Below are positions 1 through 5,154 of a DNA stretch of 5,875 bases, one piece after another. Each line of letters starts with the position of its first letter. Positions within the stretch are counted from its first letter, which is position 1. Source of the DNA: Gammaproteobacteria bacterium (GTDB taxonomy: Bacteria > Pseudomonadota > Gammaproteobacteria > Chromatiales > Chromatiaceae); contig JAHEHQ010000175.1 of the NCBI GenBank assembly GCA_024644505.1, positions 1-5,875 on the forward strand, written 5' to 3'. The notes beneath the pieces were generated by a model. It saw only the letters and a program-made list of their open reading frames with translations. It was not told the DNA's origin and ran no database searches. A program made the position numbers and the translations under genes.

Positions 1-362
1 ATCTGGCCAATTCGAGTCAGGCCTATCGATTGATTTCGGCGCAGCTGGTAACGACACTGATTGCGGCCCTGCTCCTGATCTTTCTCGGCTGGGTGCATGT
101 CTGGTCGGGTCTGGTCGGCGGTATGATCGCGACCCTGACCAACGCTGTATTTGCCGCCCGGGTCTTCGTTCGTTACCGGGCTCAGGAACCGGCGAGACTG
201 CTTGGCCGCTTTTACGGGGCGGAGCTCATAAAACTTGCGCTGACCGCTCTATTGTTTGCAGGGGTATTCATCTGGCTTGAGCCATTGAGCCCCGGGGCGC
301 TGTTTGGTGTGTTTCTCCTGGTGCAGATCACACCAATGCTGGTTGTACACGCTTGGGATTAA
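1..362 (+). CDS. atpI: F1Fo ATP synthase assembly protein I (AtpI), 5'-truncated by window edge
   Basis: AtpI is a small inner-membrane protein encoded first in many atp operons. It helps c-ring assembly or stability and is not part of the final enzyme. The frame is open to the left edge with no stop; codons before the first possible start (TTG at 30) read LANSSQAYR, which matches the usual N-terminal stretch before the first helix. The true start is therefore probably upstream, although TTG30 with a weak AGG before it cannot be excluded. Counting from TTG30 as residue 1, four hydrophobic segments are seen at about 4-22, 27-47, 64-83 and 89-107. Family-like features are the glycine-rich second helix with Asn38 and the GAELIK patch (63-68) opening the third. 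It ends with TAA 24 bp before atpB. The family is weakly conserved in sequence, so the call rests on topology, these patches and position directly upstream of atpB. Confidence 0.88.
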   Translation, partial: LANSSQAYRLISAQLVTTLIAALLLIFLGWVHVWSGLVGGMIATLTNAVFAARVFVRYRAQEPARLLGRFYGAELIKLALTALLFAGVFIWLEPLSPGALFGVFLLVQITPMLVVHAWD

Positions 363-386
363 CGACGACCTGGTACGGATGACAAA

Positions 387-1247
387 ATGGCAGGCGACAC
401 ACTGACTTCCGCCGAATACATCAAACACCACCTGACCAACCTCACCTTTGGCCAGATGCCGGACGGCTCCTGGGGTATTGCCCACAGCGCGGCGGAAGCC
501 AAGGCGATGGGATTCTGGGCCATCCATGTGGACACCATGTTCTGGTCAATTTTTCTCGGGGTGTTGTTCCTCTATTTTTTCAAGAAAGTCGCCGACAACG
601 TCACCGCAGGCATACCCGGGGGAATGCAGAATTTCGCGGAATGGACCTGCGAGTTCATCGACATGAGTGTGCGCGGTTCCTTCTCGTCCAAGAACGCCAT
701 GGTGGCGCCGCTCTCGCTGACCATATTTATCTGGATTTTCCTGATGAACCTGATGGATCTGGTGCCGGTGGACGTCATACCCGAGATCAGCAAGCTGTTG
801 GGTATCCACTATATGAAGGTGGTATCCACCACCGATCCCAATGCCACCTTCGGTATGGCGATCGGCGTGTTCATTGTGGTCTTCTACTATACCTTTAAGA
901 TCAAGGGAGTCGGCGGTTTCCTGGGGGAACTCACCCTGCAGCCCTTCTCATCCAAGAATCCGGTTGTCCAGGCGCTGTTCATCCCCGTCAATTTCATTCT
1001 TGAATTCGTCAGCCTGGTCTCCAAGCCCGTCTCTCTCTCCCTGCGACTCTTCGGTAACATGTATGCCGGCGAGATGATCTTTATCCTGATCGCCATCATG
1101 TACAGTGCTGGTATCGCGATGGGCCTGCTGGGAGGCGTACTGCAGCTGGGCTGGGCTATCTTCCACATCCTGATCATCACCTTGCAGGCGTTCATTTTCA
1201 TGACCCTGACCATCGTGTATCTGGAAATGGCCCATACCGACCACTGA
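387..1247 (+). CDS. atpB: F1Fo ATP synthase subunit a
   Basis: Subunit a is the membrane stator protein that forms the two aqueous half-channels for protons at the edge of the c-ring. The 286-residue product has hydrophobic helices near 51-66, 107-127, 155-173, 193-215, 226-247 and 255-280. The essential arginine is Arg220 in the motif SLSLRLFGNMYAGE (216-229), equivalent to E. coli Arg210. Glu229, His260 and Gln267 match E. coli Glu219, His245 and Gln252, the polar channel residues. The C-terminal block from WAIFHILIITLQAF (256-269) onward is nearly identical to enteric AtpB. The protein is about 15 residues longer than E. coli AtpB (271), mainly in loops before the Arg helix and between the last two helices. 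The ATG has only a weak GGAT-like Shine-Dalgarno (377-380). The N-terminal text (SAEYIKHHLTNL) fits the family start well, so the start is considered right. Confidence 0.98.
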   Translation: MAGDTLTSAEYIKHHLTNLTFGQMPDGSWGIAHSAAEAKAMGFWAIHVDTMFWSIFLGVLFLYFFKKVADNVTAGIPGGMQNFAEWTCEFIDMSVRGSFSSKNAMVAPLSLTIFIWIFLMNLMDLVPVDVIPEISKLLGIHYMKVVSTTDPNATFGMAIGVFIVVFYYTFKIKGVGGFLGELTLQPFSSKNPVVQALFIPVNFILEFVSLVSKPVSLSLRLFGNMYAGEMIFILIAIMYSAGIAMGLLGGVLQLGWAIFHILIITLQAFIFMTLTIVYLEMAHTDH

Positions 1248-1260
1248 TCGATCCAAGTAC

Positions 1261-1314
1261 TAGTTTATTTCCTCTTTCAAGTTAACCAACTCACCAAAAT
1301 AACGGGAGACCACA
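1261..1314 (+). promoter_or_regulatory. A/U-rich leader and strong ribosome binding site of atpE
   Basis: The 67-bp gap between atpB and atpE contains an A/T-rich, G-poor stretch (1261-1300, 28 of 40 bases A or T by hand count) in otherwise GC-rich DNA, followed by a strong Shine-Dalgarno GGGAG at 1304-1308, six bases before the ATG. In E. coli the equivalent region before atpE is an established translational enhancer that raises c-subunit synthesis to supply about ten copies per enzyme. The same role is inferred here from composition and position. No -35/-10 promoter pair is convincing. Confidence 0.6.
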
Positions 1315-1548
1315 ATGGAACAAGCACTGATGTATATTGCCGGCGCAATCATGATGGGTCTGGGGGCCCTGGGTGCCGCAGTAGGTATCGGCGTCCTCGG
1401 CGGCCGCTTCCTGGAAGGCGCCGCGCGCCAGCCGGAACTGATCCCCATGCTGCGTACCCAGTTCTTCATCGTCATGGGTCTGGTCGACGCCGTGCCCATG
1501 ATCGCGGTAGGCCTTGCCATGTACGTGCTGTTCGCCGTTGCCGGTTGA
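1315..1548 (+). CDS. atpE: F1Fo ATP synthase subunit c (proteolipid, rotor ring)
   Basis: Subunit c is the hairpin proteolipid whose multiple copies form the rotating ring in the membrane. The 77-residue product has two hydrophobic helices (about 5-32 and 48-75) joined by the polar loop RQP (38-40) that contacts gamma. The proton-carrying carboxylate is Asp58 in VMGLVDAVPM (53-62), equivalent to E. coli Asp61; the protein is three residues shorter at the N-terminus. The first helix is rich in Gly and Ala (15-30), as needed for tight ring packing. The residues after the carboxylate are Ala and Val rather than the Ser-Thr of Na+-type rings, and the carboxylate is Asp, so proton coupling is expected. 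It has the strongest ribosome binding site context of the operon, consistent with its multi-copy need. The stop is TGA. Confidence 0.98.
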   Translation: MEQALMYIAGAIMMGLGALGAAVGIGVLGGRFLEGAARQPELIPMLRTQFFIVMGLVDAVPMIAVGLAMYVLFAVAG

Positions 1549-1570
1549 TACTTTAGGCATGAGTAAACAG

Positions 1571-1591
1571 TCTGTCATCTCGACTGACAGA
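1571..1591 (+). repeat. Inverted repeat (RNA hairpin candidate) between atpE and atpF
   Basis: TCTGTCA (1571-1577) and TGACAGA (1585-1591) form a perfect 7-bp stem with a 7-nt loop. It lies 23 bp after the atpE stop and touches the atpF Shine-Dalgarno. There is no following T-run, so it is not an intrinsic terminator. A role in mRNA processing, protection of the upstream atpE message, or damping of atpF translation is inferred. Confidence 0.5.
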
Positions 1592-1605
1592 GAGGAAATA
1601 CCTGG
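1591..1605 (+). promoter_or_regulatory. Ribosome binding site of atpF
   Basis: AGAGGA at 1591-1596 lies nine bases before the ATG at 1606 and supports that start. Its first base is also the last paired base of the hairpin at 1571-1591, so folding of that hairpin could partly restrict ribosome access. Confidence 0.65.
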
Positions 1606-2076
1606 ATGAACATCAATCTGACGCTATTCGGTCAGCTGGCCGCCTTCGTGGTATTCGTCTGGTTCACCATGAAGTATGTATGGACTCCCATCATGGGGGC
1701 CCTGGAAGAGCGCCGCAAAAAGATTGCCGATGGCCTGGCCGCCGGGGAACGGGGCCAGCACGAGCAGGAGCTGGCAGAGGAGCGCGCCAAGGGCGTACTC
1801 CAGGAAGCCAAGGTTCAGGCCGGAGACATCGTCGCACAGGCCCAGAAACGGGGCACCGCGATTATCGACGAAGCCAAGACCGCCGCACGTACGGAAGGCG
1901 AACGCCTGATTACCGCGGCCCGGGCGGAGATTGATCAGGAGGTCAACCGTGCCCGGGAGCAGCTTCGTGAGAAGGTTGCCATTCTGGCGGTCGCGGGGGC
2001 GGAAAAGATTCTCAGAAGAGAGATCGACGCCGAGGCGAACCGGGACATCGTCGATGCCCTGGCCAAAGAGATATAA
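1606..2076 (+). CDS. atpF: F1Fo ATP synthase subunit b (peripheral stalk)
   Basis: Subunit b is a dimeric stator stalk that ties subunit a in the membrane to delta and alpha at the top of F1. The product is 156 residues, exactly the E. coli length. It has one N-terminal membrane helix (about 5-25) followed by a long, highly charged, Ala/Glu/Lys/Arg-rich helix (about 32-138) typical of the right-handed coiled-coil stalk. MKYVW (22-26) and Arg36 match the E. coli hinge region, where Arg36 affects coupling. VAILAVAGAEKI (124-135) is the conserved dimerisation/delta-side block, and the C-terminus (DIVDALAKEI) is the delta-binding end. There is only one b-type gene in this window, so a b2 homodimer is expected rather than a b/b' pair. 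The TAA stop lies nine bp before atpH. Confidence 0.97.
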   Translation: MNINLTLFGQLAAFVVFVWFTMKYVWTPIMGALEERRKKIADGLAAGERGQHEQELAEERAKGVLQEAKVQAGDIVAQAQKRGTAIIDEAKTAARTEGERLITAARAEIDQEVNRAREQLREKVAILAVAGAEKILRREIDAEANRDIVDALAKEI

Positions 2077-2085
2077 GGCACTGCC
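2075..2085 (+). promoter_or_regulatory. Ribosome binding site of atpH, overlapping the atpF stop codon
   Basis: AAGG (2075-2078) shares two bases with the atpF TAA and sits seven bases before the atpH ATG. This is the tightest junction in the window (9-bp gap), and the arrangement suggests translational coupling of b and delta, which work as partners in the stator. Confidence 0.55.
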
Positions 2086-2625
2086 ATGGCCGGAGATAAT
2101 TCAACAGTAGCCCGTCCATACGCCGAAGCGGTGTTTGCCCGTGCCGAAGAGACAGGTAAATTCGACCCCTGGTCGGAGATGCTGCAGTTTCTTGCCGAAG
2201 CGGTAAAGAACCCCGGGTTGGTCGCCTACATCATCGATCCCATGTTCGGGCGGGAAAAGCTGACCGAACTGATGCTCGACATCGGCGGCGAAAGGCTGGA
2301 TGAAGAGGGAAAAAACCTGGTCAGGCTGCTGGTGCAGAACGACCGGTTGCCGGTTTTGCCGGAGATCCTGGAGATATTCGAGCAGCTGAAGGCGGAGAGC
2401 CAGCGTATCGTGAACGTTCATGTACGCGCGGCATTCGAACTCCAGCCGAACCAGATCAATAACATCGCTGAAATGCTCAAGGCCAAGTTGGGCCGCGAGA
2501 TCACCATCACCACGGAAGAGGATCCCGATCTGATCGGGGGTATCCACATCCGCGCCGGGGACACGGTGATCGACGGTTCCGTCCGAGGTCACTTGCAGCA
2601 ACTGGCGAACGAATTGGGAATCTAG
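2086..2625 (+). CDS. atpH: F1Fo ATP synthase subunit delta
   Basis: Delta sits on top of the alpha3beta3 head and joins it to the C-termini of the b dimer, so that F1 does not turn with the rotor (equivalent to mitochondrial OSCP). The product is 179 residues, close to the E. coli 177. The N-terminal six-helix domain that binds the alpha N-termini begins with the hallmark ARPYAEAVF (9-17), followed by NPGL (42-45) and a conserved helix NLVRLLVQNDRLPVLPEI (77-94). The C-terminal domain carries DPDLIGG (146-152) and the GDTVIDGSVRGHLQQL stretch (158-173), the family signature region. The start is supported by a nearby Shine-Dalgarno and by the usual distance to the ARPYA motif. The stop is TAG, 13 bp before atpA. 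Confidence 0.97.
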   Translation: MAGDNSTVARPYAEAVFARAEETGKFDPWSEMLQFLAEAVKNPGLVAYIIDPMFGREKLTELMLDIGGERLDEEGKNLVRLLVQNDRLPVLPEILEIFEQLKAESQRIVNVHVRAAFELQPNQINNIAEMLKAKLGREITITTEEDPDLIGGIHIRAGDTVIDGSVRGHLQQLANELGI

Positions 2626-2638
2626 ACGAGAAGCCACT

Positions 2639-4180
2639 ATGCAACTCAATCCATCCGAGATCAGTGAACTGATCAAGAGCAAGATCGAAAATTTCGAACT
2701 GAAAACCGAAGCCCGGAACGAAGGTACGATCATCGATCTGACAGACGGCATCACCCGTATTCACGGTCTGGAAGATGCGATGTCCTACGAAATGCTGGAG
2801 TTTCCCGGCAACACCTTCGGACTCGCACTGAACCTGGACCGGGACTCTGTGGGTGCGGTGGTGCTGGGTGAATACCAGCACCTGTCAGAGGGTGACCCGG
2901 TCAAGTGTACCGGCCGCGTGCTCGAGGTCCCGGTTGGTGAGGCCCTGCTGGGTCGCGTGGTGGATGCCCTGGGAAATCCCATGGACGGCAAGGGAGACCT
3001 TGGGACAACCGAGACTTCGCCCCTGGAAAAGATCGCCCCCGGCGTCATCACCCGTAAATCGGTGGACCAGCCGGTACAGACGGGGCTGAAGGCCATCGAT
3101 TCCATGGTGCCCATCGGCCGCGGCCAGCGCGAGTTGATCATCGGTGACCGTCAGACCGGAAAGACGGCCATTGCCATCGATGCCATCATCAACCAGAAAA
3201 GCACCGGGATTAAGTGTATCTACGTGGCCGTGGGGCAGAAGAACTCCTCCATCGCCCAGGTGATGCGCAAGCTCGAAGAGCACGATGCAATGGACCACAC
3301 CATCATCGTCGCCGCCCCCGCCGCCGACTCCGCGGCGATGCAGTTCCTGGCCCCCTACGCCGGCTGCTCCATGGGCGAGTATTTCAGGGACAAGGGCGAG
3401 GATGCCCTGATCATCTACGACGATCTCACCAAGCAGGCCTGGGCCTACCGCCAGGTATCCCTGCTGCTGCGCCGGCCGCCGGGCCGCGAGGCGTATCCCG
3501 GTGATGTCTTTTACCTGCACTCCCGCCTGCTGGAGAGAGCGGCGCGCATCAACGAAGCGTACGTGGAAAAACTGACTGAAGGGAAGGTCAAAGGCAAGAC
3601 AGGTTCGCTGACGGCCCTGCCGATTATCGAGACCCAGGCAGGGGACGTATCCGCGTTCGTGCCGACCAACGTGATCTCCATCACCGACGGCCAGATCTTT
3701 CTGGAGGCGGATCTGTTCAACGCCAACGTCCGCCCGGCCATCAATGCAGGCCTGTCGGTTTCCCGCGTGGGTGGTGCCGCCCAGACCAAGATCATCAAGA
3801 AGCTCGGCGGCGGCGTGCGCCTCGCTTTGGCCCAGTATCGTGAACTGGCCGCATTCTCCCAGTTCGCCTCGGACCTGGACGAGGCGACCCGCAAGCAGCT
3901 GGAGCGGGGCGAGCGTGTCACCGAGCTGATGAAACAGAAGCAGTACTCGCCCCTGACAGTTGCGGAAATGGGGGTGTCCCTGTTCGCCGCGAACGAAGGC
4001 TACCTGGACGACGTGGAAGCCCACAAGGTGGTGGACTTCGAAGCCGCCCTGCATGGCTACATGAAGAGCAATCAGGAAGCCTTGTTGGACAGGATCAACG
4101 AGACGGCGGACTACGACGACGAGATCAAGCAGGCGCTGGATGAGGCTTTAAAGGATTTTAAAGCCAACCATACCTGGTAA
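2639..4180 (+). CDS. atpA: F1Fo ATP synthase subunit alpha
   Basis: Alpha alternates with beta in the F1 head; it binds nucleotide without catalysing turnover and supplies the arginine finger to the beta site. The product is 513 residues, identical in length to E. coli alpha, and key residues keep the same numbers. The N-terminal helix (1-23, MQLNPSEISELI) binds delta. A beta-barrel domain covers about 25-95. The P-loop GDRQTGKT is at 169-176 (Lys175, Thr176), the Walker B strand ALIIYDD at 256-262 (Asp261), the signature PAINAGLSVS at 366-375 and the arginine finger is Arg376. The helical C-terminal domain (about 380-513) ends in the usual aromatic Trp513. The ATG follows a modest GAGAAG (2628-2633). 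A perfect hairpin lies inside its last codons (4144-4165). Leucine codons are almost all CTG/CTC, with a single TTA, in that hairpin. Confidence 0.99.
   Translation: MQLNPSEISELIKSKIENFELKTEARNEGTIIDLTDGITRIHGLEDAMSYEMLEFPGNTFGLALNLDRDSVGAVVLGEYQHLSEGDPVKCTGRVLEVPVGEALLGRVVDALGNPMDGKGDLGTTETSPLEKIAPGVITRKSVDQPVQTGLKAIDSMVPIGRGQRELIIGDRQTGKTAIAIDAIINQKSTGIKCIYVAVGQKNSSIAQVMRKLEEHDAMDHTIIVAAPAADSAAMQFLAPYAGCSMGEYFRDKGEDALIIYDDLTKQAWAYRQVSLLLRRPPGREAYPGDVFYLHSRLLERAARINEAYVEKLTEGKVKGKTGSLTALPIIETQAGDVSAFVPTNVISITDGQIFLEADLFNANVRPAINAGLSVSRVGGAAQTKIIKKLGGGVRLALAQYRELAAFSQFASDLDEATRKQLERGERVTELMKQKQYSPLTVAEMGVSLFAANEGYLDDVEAHKVVDFEAALHGYMKSNQEALLDRINETADYDDEIKQALDEALKDFKANHTW
4144..4165 (+). repeat. 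Perfect 9-bp inverted repeat at the 3' end of atpA (RNA hairpin candidate)
   Basis: GGCTTTAAA (4144-4152) and TTTAAAGCC (4157-4165) are exact reverse complements separated by a 4-nt loop, GGAT. The hairpin lies in codons 502-509 of atpA (EALKDFKA), 12 bases before the stop codon. No T-run follows, so it is not an intrinsic terminator. It uses AT-rich codons (TTA, TTT, AAA) unlike the rest of the gene, which hints at selection for the structure. A function in mRNA stability or processing, or in setting the alpha/gamma expression ratio, is inferred only. Confidence 0.55.
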
Positions 4181-4197
4181 ATTCCGTATTTGACTTT

Positions 4198-4219
4198 GGG
4201 CTGAAACGCAAGGGCTGAA
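4198..4219 (+). repeat. Tandem 8-bp direct repeat covering the atpG ribosome binding site
   Basis: GGGCTGAA occurs at 4198-4205 and again at 4212-4219, a 14-base period, in the 40-bp gap between atpA and atpG. The second copy, preceded by AA, gives AAGGG (4210-4214), the likely Shine-Dalgarno six bases before the atpG ATG at 4221. The first copy is too far away to serve that start directly. It may be chance or a small local duplication. Confidence 0.4.
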
Positions 4220-4220
4220 C

Positions 4221-5081
4221 ATGGCAGGCGCAAAAGAGATCCGAACTCAGATCGCCAGTATCAAGAATACGCAGAAGATCACTTCCGCGATGCAGATGGT
4301 GGCGGCCTCCAAGATGCGAAGGGCGCAGGATCGCATGGCGGCCACCCGCCCCTATGCCGAGAAGATGCGCCAGGTCATCGGGCATCTCGATCAGGCACAC
4401 CCGGAGTACAAGCACAGCTTCATGCGGGAGCGTGAGGTCAAGCGAATCGGGTGCATCATCGTTTCCTCGGACCGGGGCCTCTGCGGCGGACTGAACAATA
4501 ATCTGTTCCGCAAGCTAATCCGGGAGATAAGGGAACACGGCGACAAGGGCATACAGGCAGATTTCTGCACCATCGGCCTGAAGGCGCTGGGCTTTTTCCG
4601 CCGTTTCGGCGGCAAGGTCATGGCCCAGATCACCCAACTGGGCGACCAGCCCCACATCGAGGATCTCATAGGCACCGTCAAGGTGATGCTGGACGCCTAC
4701 GAGAAGGGTGACATAGACAGGATCTACATCTGTTACAACCGGTTCGTCAATACCATGGTCCAGGAACCGAGCATAGAACAGCTGGTGCCCATTACCTCGA
4801 AAGCCGATCAGGAACTGAGCCACCATTGGGATTACATCTACGAGCCGGATTCCAAGGATGTCCTCGATGGTTTGCTGACCCGCTATCTCGAGGCCCTGGT
4901 GTATCAGTCGGTGGTGGAAAACGGCGCCTGTGAGCAGTCTTCCAGGATGGTGGCCATGAAATCTGCCACGGACAACGCGGGGGGTCTCATCGATGAGCTG
5001 CAGCTGGTCTATAACAAGGCGCGCCAGGCTGCCATCACCCAGGAGATCTCCGAGATCGTAGGTGGTGCCGCTGCGGTGTAG
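4221..5081 (+). CDS. atpG: F1Fo ATP synthase subunit gamma (rotor shaft)
   Basis: Gamma is the central shaft: its N- and C-terminal helices form a coiled coil inside alpha3beta3 and its base sits on the c-ring, so that ring rotation changes the beta sites in turn. The product is 286 residues, against 287 in E. coli. The N-terminal helix is seen as AKEIRTQIASIKNTQKIT (4-21) followed by MQMVAASKMRRAQ (24-36), the invariant bearing region. The globular Rossmann-like domain includes SSDRGLCGGLN (82-92). The C-terminal helix covers about 215-286 with the family signature ITQEISEIVGGAAA (272-285). No extra redox-regulatory cysteine loop of the chloroplast type is seen. AAGGG six bases upstream supports the ATG. 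The stop is TAG. The 73-bp gap to atpD is the longest in the window. Confidence 0.98.
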   Translation: MAGAKEIRTQIASIKNTQKITSAMQMVAASKMRRAQDRMAATRPYAEKMRQVIGHLDQAHPEYKHSFMREREVKRIGCIIVSSDRGLCGGLNNNLFRKLIREIREHGDKGIQADFCTIGLKALGFFRRFGGKVMAQITQLGDQPHIEDLIGTVKVMLDAYEKGDIDRIYICYNRFVNTMVQEPSIEQLVPITSKADQELSHHWDYIYEPDSKDVLDGLLTRYLEALVYQSVVENGACEQSSRMVAMKSATDNAGGLIDELQLVYNKARQAAITQEISEIVGGAAAV

Positions 5082-5104
5082 CAGGATTTTGGGGCTGGTG
5101 AGCA

Positions 5105-5136
5105 TCATAATGCCGCGGCCACCATTGGAATTATGA
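5105..5136 (+). repeat. Inverted repeat in the atpG-atpD gap, with GC-rich palindrome in its loop
   Basis: TCATAAT (5105-5111) pairs perfectly with ATTATGA (5130-5136) around an 18-nt loop that contains the self-complementary octamer GCCGCGGC (5112-5119). The stem is AT-rich and the loop is wide, so stability is doubtful. There is no T-run after it and it is not a terminator. It sits six bases before the atpD Shine-Dalgarno. Confidence 0.35.
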
Positions 5137-5142
5137 ATTAAC

Positions 5143-5154
5143 GAGGACCCGGAA
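5143..5154 (+). promoter_or_regulatory. Ribosome binding site of atpD
   Basis: GAGGA at 5143-5147 lies seven bases before the ATG at 5155. It is a strong site with ideal spacing and settles the start, which gives the family-typical N-terminus MSSGKVVEVIGAVVDVQF. Confidence 0.7.

Noticed and set aside
289..298. Ten-base GC palindrome GCCCCGGGGC near the end of atpI.
   Set aside because: No loop space for a stable RNA hairpin, no T-run, and within coding sequence of a GC-rich gene; expected by chance.
1242..1270. Possible promoter or terminator just after atpB (palindromes such as GATCGATC, AGTACT, ACTAGT).
   Set aside because: The palindromes are short and lack loops or a T-run; no convincing -35/-10 pair with proper spacing was found.
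2520..2545. Bulged inverted repeat (GGAT-CCCGAT with ATCGGG-ggt-ATCC) in atpH.
   Set aside because: It falls on the conserved DPDLIGG motif of delta, so the protein sequence alone can explain it; it is interrupted and mid-gene.
2101..2754. A 217-codon minus-strand frame across atpH and the atpA start.
   Set aside because: Shadow of atpH/atpA; it crosses a gene junction and shows no family-like motif or own ribosome binding site that I could support.
2885..4054. A 389-codon open frame on the minus strand, opposite atpA.
   Set aside because: It is fully antisense to a conserved gene; high GC and CTG-rich codon use suppress stops in this frame. The product shows no recognisable family and has low-complexity His/Gly/Asp runs.
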